This document shows, one piece after another, positions 17,363-26,344 of a stretch of DNA of 64,000 bases (positions are counted from its first letter, which is position 1; the number at the start of each line of letters is the position of its first letter). The notes below the pieces were generated by a model. The model had not been told where the DNA came from, searched no databases, and saw nothing but the letters and a program-made list of their open reading frames with translations. The DNA comes from UBA9926 sp038131595 (GTDB lineage: Bacteria; Pseudomonadota; Gammaproteobacteria; Pseudomonadales; Azotimanducaceae): positions 992,001 through 1,056,000 of the forward strand of contig JAYPPR010000008.1 in assembly GCA_038131595.1 (NCBI GenBank), written 5' to 3'. A program made the position numbers and the translations under genes.

Positions 17363-18767
17363 TCACTCCGCTTGCGGCTTTTTCTTTATGACCAGCCCTT
17401 CGCCGGCGGTTTGCTTCGTTGGCCTTGGCCAGTTTGGAATATTGCGCTGTTTACCGCGGCCGATACCAAGGGCGTCATGCTCTATACGCGCAGTGATGGT
17501 CGAGCCGGCACCAATCGTCGCGCCTTCCTCAATATGGACGGGGGCCACCAGCGCCGTGTTTGACCCGACAAATACTCCGTCTTCTAGGACGGTTTGCCAC
17601 TTATTAACCCCATCGTAATTACAGGTGATAGTGCCCGCCCCAATATTGACTGACGCTCCGATCGTTGCGTCGCCAAGGTAGCTAAGGTGGCTCGCCTTGG
17701 AACCTTTCCCCATCGTGGTGGCTTTCACTTCAACAAAATTACCGATGGAAACCTCATGCCCTAGGTGCGCGCCAGGCCGCAGCCTCGCATAGGGGCCGAC
17801 CTGACAATCACCAGCAAGATGCGCACCTTCAAGGTGAGAGTGCGCCTTCACTGTTGAGCCCGTCGCCTATAAAACTGTCCCGCACCACGGAGTGCGACTC
17901 GATTACGACCCCTGCTTCAATCGTGACATCACCCTCAATCACCACATTGACGTCGATTACAGTGGACGGTGCGATCGATACGTTTCCTCGAATATCGATC
18001 CGATCGGGATCAATGATGCGCACCCCCTCGCGCATCAGCGCCTCGGCCTGCCGCCGCTGGAACGCCCGTTCTGCGCTCGCGAGTTGCACGAGGTCGTTAA
18101 TACCCATCAGCGCCTCGGGGTCGGTCGTCAGCACTGCCTCTACCTGCTCACCATCGGCTAGGGCGTGCTCGATAACATCGGGCAATAGATATTCGCCTTG
18201 TGCATTGTCGTCACTGAGCTTAGGCAACCAGCGGGTCAGTGCGCCTTCTGCAAAAAAGAACACCCCTGAACTCACTTCTTTGATGCGCCGCTCATCTTGC
18301 GTCGCTAATTTTTCCTCGACGACGCCTTGGACAAAGCCGTCGCTGCCGCGCTTCACCCGGCCGTAACCGGTTGGATCAGCCGCGTTAAAACTCAGCAGGT
18401 TCACAGCTGCTTGTGATTGCACTAGGCCCTCTAACGCACTCGCAGTCAGCAGTGGTGTGTCGCCTAGTAACACGAGCGTGCTTCCACCCTCTTCCAAGAA
18501 TGGCGCTGCCTGCATCACCGCATGACCGGTCCCTTTACGCTCAGTTTGCTCTACGAAGGTAACGCTATCATTGGCAAATTCCGCTTGTAGCGCGTCCGAG
18601 TCAGGGCCAACGACCACAACGATCTTTCTAGGATCAAGCGCTTTTGCAGCGGCAATGATATGCGCGAGTATGGGTTTGCCCGCAATGGGCATCATGACCT
18701 TTGGCAGTGGAGACTTCATTCGCGTCCCTTTGCCTGCCGCAAGAATAACGATGTCTAATGATTTCAT
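17363..18767 (-). CDS. glmU: Bifunctional GlmU, interrupted by a single-base frameshift
   Basis: GlmU acetylates glucosamine-1-phosphate and then uridylylates it to UDP-GlcNAc. The sequence reads as two frames. The first (18767 down to 17829) has the uridyltransferase domain with LAAGKGTRMKSPLPKV, GDTPLL, DPTGYGRV and NAQGEYLLPDV, then the start of the left-handed beta helix to DSFIGDG. The second (to 17363) resumes at STVKAHSHLEGAHLAGD and carries GPYARLRPGAHLG, NFVEVKAT, LSYLGDATIGASVNIGAG and the acetyltransferase end. Removing one base of the C-run at 17859-17861 joins the frames and gives exactly the residue spacing of E. coli GlmU. The break is inside the beta helix, not at the domain border, so it is not a natural domain split. 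GlmU is essential, so a sequence error or recoding is more likely than a dead gene. Confidence 0.88.
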
Positions 18768-19074
18768 GGTGATAGTTTATCGCTTACAGGAGAGTGAAAC
18801 GAGGGAATACGCTCAAAAAGCCTGGCTGGCGCTGCTTGGTTGGGCGATATGCGAGCTTCCTAAGAAGATCATTGAGCCATGAGCTCAAGAGCGCTAGGCG
18901 CTTTTTCGACACTACTTATAGGTAAATCTTTAAACAGCGCTTTTAACCAGAACGCCTCAGGTGAAGCCACTGTTGGCCGCGTCGATGAGTACGAGATGCA
19001 ACGTCCCGCGTTGCGATCGCTAACAGAGTGCAAAGTAGCTTTGGGGTAAAGGGAAACTAGGTCGAGAACCGAAT
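18768..19074. other. Intergenic spacer between atpC and glmU
   Basis: About 300 bases. A short hairpin AGCGC-TAG-GCGCT followed by TTTT at 18890-18906 looks like a terminator only on the plus strand, where no gene reads into it, so its meaning is unclear. No convincing promoter for glmU was found, though one is expected here. Confidence 0.45.
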
Positions 19075-19503
19075 CTACGCTCGGTTTTTACGCTCTCTCA
19101 GCTTGCGAATCGTTCGAAGCATCGCCGCTTGCTCAGCGAGGTCAGCGTCGATCTTGGCGAAGTCGGTTTCGGTTTTCTTATCATCCCGTGCTTGCCGGGC
19201 TTTTCGTTCCGCTTCTTGCGCCGCCGCCTCATCAATATCGTCGGCACGAATCGCTGTATCTGCGAGCAGCGTGATCGAGGTGGGCTGCACTTCTAGGAAC
19301 CCACCCGAAGCGAAGAACATTTCCTCAGAACCATCTTCCATGGTCAGCTTGACGGGCCCCGGCTGGATTCCCGTCAACAATGGTGTGTGGCCTGGGTATA
19401 CCCCGATATCGCCGAGAGACCCAGTAGCGACGACGCGCTGGACCGTTCCAGCAAAGATCTCTTGTTCAGCGCTTACAATGCTGCAGTGGATGCTTGTTGT
19501 CAT
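19075..19503 (-). CDS. atpC: ATP synthase F1 epsilon subunit AtpC
   Basis: The 142-residue central-stalk subunit that couples rotation to catalysis and can inhibit ATPase activity. The N-terminal beta barrel is evident (CSIVSAEQEIFAGTVQRVVA, GDIGVYPGHTPLLTGIQPG, FFASGGFLEVQP), followed by the helical C-terminal hairpin rich in Ala/Glu/Lys/Arg. It is the last gene of the atp operon, 52 bases after atpD. Confidence 0.96.
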   Translation of the reverse strand: MTTSIHCSIVSAEQEIFAGTVQRVVATGSLGDIGVYPGHTPLLTGIQPGPVKLTMEDGSEEMFFASGGFLEVQPTSITLLADTAIRADDIDEAAAQEAERKARQARDDKKTETDFAKIDADLAEQAAMLRTIRKLRERKNRA

Positions 19504-19555
19504 GCCTACGTGCCTCTCTCGCCCCGGGGCCAGTCCTAGCTACTGTTCGCTTCGA

Positions 19556-20932
19556 TTAAACCGTCTTCGCTTTTTCTACCGCTTCGTCGATGTTCCCCAC
19601 CATGCTGAACGCAGCCTCTGGGAGATCATCGTATTCACCATCCAAAATACCCTTGAAGCTTCTGATCGTGTCTGCAAGCGACACATAAACGCCGGGCTTG
19701 CCGGTGAATACCTCAGCGACGTGCATAGGCTGTGAGAAGAATTGACTGATCTTTCTTGCTCGATAAACGGTGAGCTTGTCTTCTTCCGACAGCTCGTCCA
19801 TGCCGAGAATTGCGATGATGTCTTTCAATTCCTTGTACTTCTGAAGTACCCCTTGGACACCCTGCGCAACATTGTAATGCTCCTCACCAACGACCAGCGG
19901 ATCAAGCTGGCGAGAGGTTGAGTCAAGGGGATCAACCGCGGGATAAATACCGAGGGCCGCAATGTCGCGAGACAATGTCACTGTTGAGTCCAAGTGCGCG
20001 AACGTCGTTGCTGGTGACGGGTCGGTCAAGTCGTCAGCAGGTACATATACCGCCTGCACCGACGTAATCGAGCCTGTCTTCGTCGTGGTAATGCGTTCCT
20101 GAAGAACACCCATTTCCTCAGCAAGCGTTGGCTGATAGCCCACCGCTGACGGCATCCTTCCGAGTAGCGCCGATACCTCAGTTCCAGCAAGGGTGTAACG
20201 GTAAATATTGTCGACAAAGAGCAATACATCTTTGCCTTCATCGCGGAATTTCTCGGCCATGGTCAGCCCTGATAGCGCCACACGAAGTCGGTTTCCAGGC
20301 GGCTCGTTCATCTGACCAAATACCATCGAGATCTTATCGAGAACCCCTGCTTCCTGCATTTCGTGATAGAAGTCGTTCCCCTCACGAGTACGCTCACCCA
20401 CGCCTGCGAATACTGACAAGCCGCTGTGCTCTTTCGCGATGTTGTTAATCAATTCGAGCATGGTCACCGTCTTGCCGACACCCGCCCCGCCGAACAGGCC
20501 AACTTTACCGCCCTTCGCGAATGGGCAGATCAGATCAATCACCTTGACGCCTGTTTCGAGTAGGTCGCGCCCACCCGCTTGCTCTGCATAGGAAGGCGGA
20601 TCTCGGTGGATCGGCATGCGATCTTTCTCGCCGATCGGTCCTTTTTCATCGATGGGGTTGCCGAGTACATCCATGATGCGTCCGAGCGTCTCTTCGCCCA
20701 CCGGTACGGAGATCGGTGCCTTCGTGTTCTCAACGGCGAGGCCCCTGCTCACGCCCTCAGAACTGCCCATCGCGATCGTTCTAACGATCCCATCACCCAA
20801 CTGTTGCTGCACCTCTAGGGTGAGATCACCCTCGGCGACAACCAAAGCATCGTACACATTGGGCACATCATCTCGTGGAAATTCCACATCGATGACCGCG
20901 CCAATCACCTGAACAATTCGTCCGCTACCCAT
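19556..20932 (-). CDS. atpD: ATP synthase F1 beta subunit AtpD
   Basis: The 458-residue catalytic subunit. Visible: Walker A GGAGVGKTV, GVGERTREGNDFYHEM with the catalytic Glu, Walker B VLLFVDNIYR, SALLGRMPSAVGYQPTLA and the C-terminal FTGKPGVYV. It lies 31 bases after atpG in the operon. Length and motifs are standard for the family. An internal minor variation (DNIYRYTLAG where E. coli has DNIYRYTLAG) shows no degeneration. Confidence 0.98.
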   Translation of the reverse strand: MGSGRIVQVIGAVIDVEFPRDDVPNVYDALVVAEGDLTLEVQQQLGDGIVRTIAMGSSEGVSRGLAVENTKAPISVPVGEETLGRIMDVLGNPIDEKGPIGEKDRMPIHRDPPSYAEQAGGRDLLETGVKVIDLICPFAKGGKVGLFGGAGVGKTVTMLELINNIAKEHSGLSVFAGVGERTREGNDFYHEMQEAGVLDKISMVFGQMNEPPGNRLRVALSGLTMAEKFRDEGKDVLLFVDNIYRYTLAGTEVSALLGRMPSAVGYQPTLAEEMGVLQERITTTKTGSITSVQAVYVPADDLTDPSPATTFAHLDSTVTLSRDIAALGIYPAVDPLDSTSRQLDPLVVGEEHYNVAQGVQGVLQKYKELKDIIAILGMDELSEEDKLTVYRARKISQFFSQPMHVAEVFTGKPGVYVSLADTIRSFKGILDGEYDDLPEAAFSMVGNIDEAVEKAKTV

Positions 20933-20963
20933 GCCTTTTTCCTCTTCCTTTACCGGAGCGCGG

Positions 20964-21824
20964 TTAAACCGCGGCTGCCCCGCCTACAATTTCTGAAATT
21001 TCTTGTGTGATAGCCGCTTGTCGAGCGTTATTCATAATGAGTTCTAACTCATCGATCAGCTCACCCGCGTTTTCTGTGGCGCTTTTCATGGCTACCATTT
21101 TTGCAGCTTGCTCACAGGCTACGTTCTCTACCACTGCCTGATAGACCTGCGCCTCGATATATCGAGTCAGCAAGTCTTCAATTAATTCTTTCGCCTCAGG
21201 CTCATAGATATAGTCCCAACGATTTTTCATCGTCGCGTCGTCTGTCGGATCCAGTGGTACGAGCTGGCGAACGGTCGGTTCTTGGCTCATGGTGTTCACA
21301 AAAACGTTGTTGGCGAGATAAATCTTGTCAACGTTCCCTTCCTCAAAGGCGTCTAGCATGACTTTGATGCTGCCGATCAAATCTGCGACCTCTGGTGACT
21401 CCCCAATGTTCTGAGTCGCAGCCAGGATCCTTCCGCCATACGTTCTGAAGAATTGGATACCCTTGTTGCCAATCAGGCACAGATCCGTTTCAACGTCCTG
21501 TTCCACCCACTTTTTCATGTCCGCAATAACGGCCTTCAGCAGATTGACGTTTAGACCACCGCAGAGGCCCTTATCGGTGGTGACAATGATGTACCCCACG
21601 CGACGAACTTCCCGCTCTTTCATGAACTGGTGGTGGTACTCGCTCGATGCGTTCGCCATGTGGCCAATCACTGATCGAATTTGATCCGTATAGGGTCGTC
21701 CCTTGGCCATTCGATCTTGTGCTTTACGCATTTTGCTCGCTGCCACCATCTGCATTGCGCTGGTGATCTTCTGCGTGTTCTTAATGCTGCCGATCTGTTT
21801 TCTAAGTTCTTTTGCGCCCGCCAT
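20964..21824 (-). CDS. atpG: ATP synthase F1 gamma subunit AtpG
   Basis: The 286-residue central rotor shaft. Both terminal helices are conserved: MAGAKELRKQIGSIKNTQKI at the start and ARQAAITQEISEIVGGA at the end, with the central Rossmann-like part containing TTDKGLCGGLNVNLLK. It sits between atpA and atpD with short gaps (22 and 31 bases). Confidence 0.97.
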   Translation of the reverse strand: MAGAKELRKQIGSIKNTQKITSAMQMVAASKMRKAQDRMAKGRPYTDQIRSVIGHMANASSEYHHQFMKEREVRRVGYIIVTTDKGLCGGLNVNLLKAVIADMKKWVEQDVETDLCLIGNKGIQFFRTYGGRILAATQNIGESPEVADLIGSIKVMLDAFEEGNVDKIYLANNVFVNTMSQEPTVRQLVPLDPTDDATMKNRWDYIYEPEAKELIEDLLTRYIEAQVYQAVVENVACEQAAKMVAMKSATENAGELIDELELIMNNARQAAITQEISEIVGGAAAV

Positions 21825-21846
21825 GGTGCGTCAATTCCTTTCTGTC

Positions 21847-23391
21847 TTAGAACGTTTGAGTTGCTACGAAGCTCTCGAGCGCAGACCGCATGGTGTCGAT
21901 GACCTCATCGGTGTATTTGCCCTCGCGATTGATTTGATCCATGAAATCTCCGTGCGAAGTCTTCATGTAGCTCAGTAGCGCGCTTTCAAAATCGAGCACT
22001 TTATTGACAGGTACATCAGCGAGGAAACCTTCGTTCGCTGCGAACAGCACGACGCCCATTTCAGCAACGGTCATTGGCGCGTACTGCTTTTGCTTCATGA
22101 GTTCGTTGATTCGCTCACCATGCTCGAGCTGACGCCGAGTCGCTTCATCAAGATCCGATGCGAACTGCGAGAACGCTGCCAACTCTCGATACTGGGCAAG
22201 CGCTAGCTTAATGCCGCCCGAAATCTTTGACATGAACTTCACCTGAGCGTCGCCGCCCACCCGAGATACCGAAATACCTGGGTTCATCGCAGGGCGCTCA
22301 CCGGAATTGAACTTGTCGCTTTCCAGAAAGATCTGACCGTCTGTGATGGAAATCACGTTAGTTGGAACGAATGCGGATACGTCACCCGCCTGGGTTTCAA
22401 TAATGGGAAGTGCCGTCAGTGACCCCGTCTGGCCTTTCACTTCGCCATTGGTTTGCTGTTCAACGTACTCGGCGTTCACCCGGGCAGCTCGCTCAAGTAG
22501 CCGCGAGTGCAAGTAGAAGACGTCCCCTGGATACGCCTCTCGGCCTGGGGGACGGCGAAGCAACAGTGAAATCTGACGGTAAGCCCACGCCTGCTTCGTT
22601 AAGTCGTCGTAGATGATCAACGCATCTTCGCCCCGATCCCTAAAGTACTCGCCCATTGCACACCCTGAATAAGCGGCGATGTATTGCATAGGTGCTGGGT
22701 CGGAGGCACCAGCGGCTACAACAATGGTGTTTTCCATCGCGCCGTATTCTTCAAGGGTTCGCACCACATTGGCAATCGATGAGAACTTCTGGCCAATTGC
22801 TACGTAGACGCACTTAATGCCAGAGGCTTGCTGGTTGATAATCGTGTCGATCGCAATCGCGGTTTTTCCTGTCTGACGGTCACCAATAATCAGCTCGCGC
22901 TGACCACGACCTACAGGGATCATAGAATCGATACATTTAAGGCCGGTCTGAACAGGTTGATCAACGTGCTGCCTCGCGATTACACCAGGCGCCACTTTCT
23001 CTACCGGCGAAGACGCGCTAGCGTTAATTGGCCCTTTCCCATCGATAGGGTTGCCAAGCGCGTCAACCACTCGGCCGAGGAGCTCTGGGCCAGTGGGCAC
23101 TTCCAAAATTCGTCCGGTGCACCGAGCCGTTTGGCCTTCTCGCAGCCCTTTGTAATCACCCAGCACCACCGCACCGACCGAATCTCGCTCCAAGTTCAGC
23201 GCGAAGCCAAACAAGTTACCGGGAAACTCGATCATTTCACCGTTTTGAACATCAGCCAGACCGTGGATTCGAACAATACCGTCTGAAACGCTGACAATGG
23301 TGCCCTCGTTGCGAGCTTCCGAAGCAACGTCTAAGCGAGCAATCCGCTCCTTGATAATGTCGCTAATTTCGGATGGGTTGAGTTGTTGCAT
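21847..23391 (-). CDS. atpA: ATP synthase F1 alpha subunit AtpA
   Basis: The 514-residue non-catalytic nucleotide-binding subunit. Visible: the N-terminal crown region (MQQLNPSEISDIIKERI), Walker A GDRQTGKTA, the IIYDDLTKQA strand, LLLRRPPGREAYPGDVFYLH and ISVSRVGGDAQ. It is preceded by atpH (23-base gap) and followed by atpG. Confidence 0.98.
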   Translation of the reverse strand: MQQLNPSEISDIIKERIARLDVASEARNEGTIVSVSDGIVRIHGLADVQNGEMIEFPGNLFGFALNLERDSVGAVVLGDYKGLREGQTARCTGRILEVPTGPELLGRVVDALGNPIDGKGPINASASSPVEKVAPGVIARQHVDQPVQTGLKCIDSMIPVGRGQRELIIGDRQTGKTAIAIDTIINQQASGIKCVYVAIGQKFSSIANVVRTLEEYGAMENTIVVAAGASDPAPMQYIAAYSGCAMGEYFRDRGEDALIIYDDLTKQAWAYRQISLLLRRPPGREAYPGDVFYLHSRLLERAARVNAEYVEQQTNGEVKGQTGSLTALPIIETQAGDVSAFVPTNVISITDGQIFLESDKFNSGERPAMNPGISVSRVGGDAQVKFMSKISGGIKLALAQYRELAAFSQFASDLDEATRRQLEHGERINELMKQKQYAPMTVAEMGVVLFAANEGFLADVPVNKVLDFESALLSYMKTSHGDFMDQINREGKYTDEVIDTMRSALESFVATQTF

Positions 23392-23414
23392 GGTTTACCC
23401 CTCAAAGGTTGTTC

Positions 23415-23954
23415 TTACCGAAGAATGCCTGCTAGTTTGTTGAGCTTTCCTCGGACCGAGTCATCAATCACCGTGTCTTCTGTGCGGATCACGACTCCGC
23501 CCAGCAACTCGCTGTCGATGGTGGTTTCTACTTCAATGTCTCGTTGCAAACGATTGCGCAGTGCGCCTTCGATCAGCGCCTGTTCAGATGCCGACACTTC
23601 GAACGCGCTCGAGAGTGTCACCCGCATCGTCTTTTCATGCTGCGCCTTGAGTGACTCGTATTGCTCGGCGATCGTCGGGATCAGCATGAGCCGGCCGTTA
23701 CTCGACAGGACGTCGAGAAAGTTCTTCACTGAATCTGACAGCTCGTCAGCAAACATGGAGACTAAAAACGCTGCCGATTCGTGTCCCGAAAGCTTTGGAT
23801 CGTCTAAATGCGTTGCAACGCCCTCGTCCTTAGCGGCTCCCGCAAGGAGCGCCAACATGCTTGACCAGTCTGTCAGTGCATCTTGCTCTAGTGCGACGGA
23901 AAACGCGGCTCGCGCGTAAGGCCGAGCAATGGTTGCTAATTCAGCTTCTGCCAT
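23415..23954 (-). CDS. atpH: ATP synthase F1 delta subunit AtpH
   Basis: The 179-residue peripheral-stalk protein joining F1 to subunit b. The start MAEAELATIARPYARAAFSV and the end segment SELLGGVVIRTEDTVIDDSV are family signatures. Located between atpF (11 bases upstream) and atpA, the canonical order. Confidence 0.95.
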   Translation of the reverse strand: MAEAELATIARPYARAAFSVALEQDALTDWSSMLALLAGAAKDEGVATHLDDPKLSGHESAAFLVSMFADELSDSVKNFLDVLSSNGRLMLIPTIAEQYESLKAQHEKTMRVTLSSAFEVSASEQALIEGALRNRLQRDIEVETTIDSELLGGVVIRTEDTVIDDSVRGKLNKLAGILR

Positions 23955-23965
23955 TGACGCCTCGC

Positions 23966-24436
23966 TTACAGCTCGTTCGCTAGCTTTTGAAGCATGGCTT
24001 CGTGAGCACTACGATCGACTGAGGTTTTCAGAATTTGCTCGGCGCCCTGGACGGCCAGTTCGCTCACCCGTTCTCGGAGCGCTTCTCGGGCCTGATTAAC
24101 CTCTTGGTCAATCGCATCTTGAGCACCTTGAACGATGCGATCCGCCTCGATCTTGGCTTGGGCTTTTGCCTCGTCAATGATTTGATTGGCGCGGGTGTGT
24201 GCTTGTGAAACCAAAGCACTTGCTTCCTGTTTTGCAGCCTCTAGCTCGCTAGCGACAGACTCGCTCGCCTCTTGCAGCTGCTGCTCCGCGCGTGCGGCAT
24301 TTTCTAGGCCGTCCGAAATACTCTTTTGCCGCGCTCGCATCGCACCAGTCAGCGGTGGCCAAACATATCTCATGCAGAACAGCACAAAGATGGCGAAGGC
24401 CAAAGACTGCGCGATCATGGTCAAATTAATACTCAC
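23966..24436 (-). CDS. atpF: ATP synthase F0 subunit b AtpF
   Basis: 156 residues with one N-terminal membrane helix (ISLAFAIFVLFCMRYVWPPL-like, residues about 7-26) and a long Ala/Glu/Gln-rich helical tail that forms the peripheral stator dimer. Only one b-type gene is present, so the b subunit is a homodimer and not the b/b' pair of photosynthetic bacteria. Position between atpE and atpH is standard. Confidence 0.95.
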   Translation of the reverse strand: MSINLTMIAQSLAFAIFVLFCMRYVWPPLTGAMRARQKSISDGLENAARAEQQLQEASESVASELEAAKQEASALVSQAHTRANQIIDEAKAQAKIEADRIVQGAQDAIDQEVNQAREALRERVSELAVQGAEQILKTSVDRSAHEAMLQKLANEL

Positions 24437-24477
24437 AGATCACCTCTATGGTTTTGTGGCTCAGAAAGTCGCGTCGC

Positions 24478-24699
24478 TTATAGAGCGAAAATCATATAGA
24501 GCGAAATACCGACACCGATGATGGGCACCGCGTCAACTAGCGCCAATACGATGAACAACTGGGTCAGGAGCATAGGCTGGAGTTCAGGTTGGCGTGCTAC
24601 ACCTTCAAGGTACTTTCCGCCCAACATACCAATCCCTACACCACTACCAATCGCAGATAGCCCCATCAAAATACCGCCAGCAACCAGGATTAATTCCAT
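24478..24699 (-). CDS. atpE: ATP synthase F0 subunit c AtpE
   Basis: A 73-residue proteolipid hairpin forming the rotor ring. It has the glycine-rich first helix (GSGVGIGMLGGKYLEG), the polar loop ARQPEL and a second helix with the proton-carrying Asp56 in LALVDAVPIIGVG. The Gln and Glu/Ser ligands of Na+-dependent rings are absent, so a proton-driven enzyme is inferred. It lies 28 bases after atpB. Confidence 0.97.
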   Translation of the reverse strand: MELILVAGGILMGLSAIGSGVGIGMLGGKYLEGVARQPELQPMLLTQLFIVLALVDAVPIIGVGISLYMIFAL

Positions 24700-24727
24700 T
24701 GCTTTCTCCTACTGTTTACAACGAGTG

Positions 24728-25582
24728 TTAATGTTCCCCAACGTCATGCGCCTGGGTCAGGTACACGATGGTTAGAATCATGAAGACAAAAGCTTGAAGC
24801 GCGATGACCAAGATATGGAATACCGCCCAAACAAATTGCATACCGCCACCCATCACTCCTAGCAACGCTCCGGATGAGTAAAGCAACGCAATCAAAATAA
24901 AGATCATCTCGCCGGCGTATAAATTGCCGAACAATCTCAGACCGTGAGACAGCGGCTTCGCCAGCATGTCGACGGTTTCAAGAATGAGGTTAAACCAATA
25001 CATTGACCAATGTGGGATTGGATGAGTCACCAATCCTTTGCCAAATTCAATCGGGCCTTTGATCTTAAAGTTGTAATAGAGCACCAAGAAAAACACGGCA
25101 ATGGACATGCCAAGCGTTGCGTTGGGATCAGTTGTTGGAACAATTTTAAAAAACGGAATCCCTAGGACCAGCGCCAAATGAGGGATGAGGTCAACTGGGA
25201 TAAGGTCCATAAAGTTCATCAGGAAGACCCACACCAAAATAGTCAACGACAGTGGGCCAATCAAAGGGTTCGGTCTCGTGCCAAAGACCTGCGCAATATT
25301 AGTCTCAACGAACTCTACCGCCATTTCGCAAAGATTTTGTAGGGTTCCTGGCGCGTCAGTCGTTGCTCGTCTCGCAGCCACAGTAAAGAGAAACAAGAAC
25401 AGACAGCCGAGTACAACCGACCAAAACATGGTGTCGAGGTTGATCGCCCAAAAACCCATTTGGGAGATCTCTTCTTGGGACTGCGCAATTCCCCACGAGC
25501 CATCTGGCTTTTGGCCATAAGTCAAATTGGTTAAATGGTGCTCAATGTAAGCTTCTGAAGTGAGTGGCCCTTCACTTGCCAT
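24728..25582 (-). CDS. atpB: ATP synthase F0 subunit a AtpB
   Basis: The 284-residue membrane stator forming the proton half-channels. The essential Arg is in LSHGLRLFGNLYAGEM, and PLSLTILVWVFLMNFMDLIP marks an earlier conserved helix. The N-terminus is MASEGPLTSEAYIEHHL. Unusually, 267 bases separate it from atpI. Confidence 0.97.
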   Translation of the reverse strand: MASEGPLTSEAYIEHHLTNLTYGQKPDGSWGIAQSQEEISQMGFWAINLDTMFWSVVLGCLFLFLFTVAARRATTDAPGTLQNLCEMAVEFVETNIAQVFGTRPNPLIGPLSLTILVWVFLMNFMDLIPVDLIPHLALVLGIPFFKIVPTTDPNATLGMSIAVFFLVLYYNFKIKGPIEFGKGLVTHPIPHWSMYWFNLILETVDMLAKPLSHGLRLFGNLYAGEMIFILIALLYSSGALLGVMGGGMQFVWAVFHILVIALQAFVFMILTIVYLTQAHDVGEH

Positions 25583-25824
25583 ATCCGCCTGCCTCTTGAT
25601 GCAAAATGCTACTGCGTCTTACTGTTTTCGTCGTCGCTTAGCATCGCCGCTTACTATCGCCGATTGCTTTTACTGTTTGTTGCCGCCCGTCTGAAGCGCG
25701 ACCAGCCCTTCATCCCTATTATTTCGCTATAACCGAGCTGGAATCCTTCCGCTCGCTTTACTTCCCAGGGCGCGGGTCTCGACACCCTTAGCCGCCGTTA
25801 TCCCTATAGCTAACTTCTCTCTCA

Positions 25825-25839
25825 TTGCAGGCCCTGCAA
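25825..25839. repeat. Inverted repeat TTGCAG-GCC-CTGCAA after atpI
   Basis: A perfect 6-base stem (7 if the loop is one base) lies 10 bases past the atpI stop, in the 267-base atpI-atpB gap. No T-run follows on the minus strand, so it may mark mRNA processing or stability control more than termination. Confidence 0.35.
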
Positions 25840-25849
25840 CTGGAGTCGG

Positions 25850-26194
25850 TCAATATCTCCGCCTATTCATAGCGACAATCACTGCGCTAATCGGGCCCGC
25901 TAAGTTGACTGCGAGCGCGCCTAAAATCAAAAGCGCTAGCGGGACTGCATTCCACCCGCTAAATACGGCAGAAAACCCCAGTGCTATCACAAGCCACTTG
26001 GCAATCACGCTCTGGCCCACTCGATCAGGTTTTCTTTCCGACCAAGCTCGTTGAGCGGTCAAGGCCCCGAGCAATATCAACCCGCCCAACACCCAAGCCA
26101 TCGCCTGTTCCAACCCCCAGAGCAATCCCAGGACCGCGCCAAAGGCAATCACTGAGCCCTCCACTAGCACGTGCTGACTTCTGCTAGTACGCAT
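25850..26194 (-). CDS. atpI: ATP synthase accessory protein AtpI
   Basis: A 114-residue small membrane protein with about four hydrophobic spans and the loop pattern LLWGLEQAMAWVLGGLI. AtpI/UncI proteins assist assembly of the c ring. Sequence conservation in the family is low, so the call relies on topology, size and its place as first gene of the atp operon. It begins with ATG at 26194, about 60 bases downstream of a good promoter. Confidence 0.85.
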   Translation of the reverse strand: MRTSRSQHVLVEGSVIAFGAVLGLLWGLEQAMAWVLGGLILLGALTAQRAWSERKPDRVGQSVIAKWLVIALGFSAVFSGWNAVPLALLILGALAVNLAGPISAVIVAMNRRRY

Positions 26195-26259
26195 GTCGTT
26201 CTGCTTTGAACAAGGTGTTGTGGCGAACCCAACCGTTCACCCGGTTTTGAGCGGGGCGG

Positions 26260-26288
26260 AGTATAAGAAATCTACAGCCCACCTTCAA
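26260..26288 (-). promoter_or_regulatory. Promoter of the atpIBEFHAGDC operon
   Basis: On the minus strand: -35 TTGAAG (26283-26288), 17-base spacer, -10 TATACT (26260-26265). It lies about 65 bases before the atpI ATG, in the 150-base gap behind parB. Predicted by match to the sigma-70 consensus. Confidence 0.6.
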
Positions 26289-26344
26289 CCAATGATCGCT
26301 CGACTTGACCGGTTTTTTAAGGGAAGCGAACGACATGCTCTCCG

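Noticed and set aside
17363..17851. The GlmU C-terminal part as an independent acetyltransferase gene
   Set aside because: Its only start is an internal GTG without a Shine-Dalgarno, and the cut is within the beta helix and not at the domain boundary; a one-base correction restores perfect family spacing.
18890..18906. AGCGC-TAG-GCGCT-TTTT as terminator
   Set aside because: It has terminator shape only on the plus strand, but both neighbouring genes are on the minus strand.
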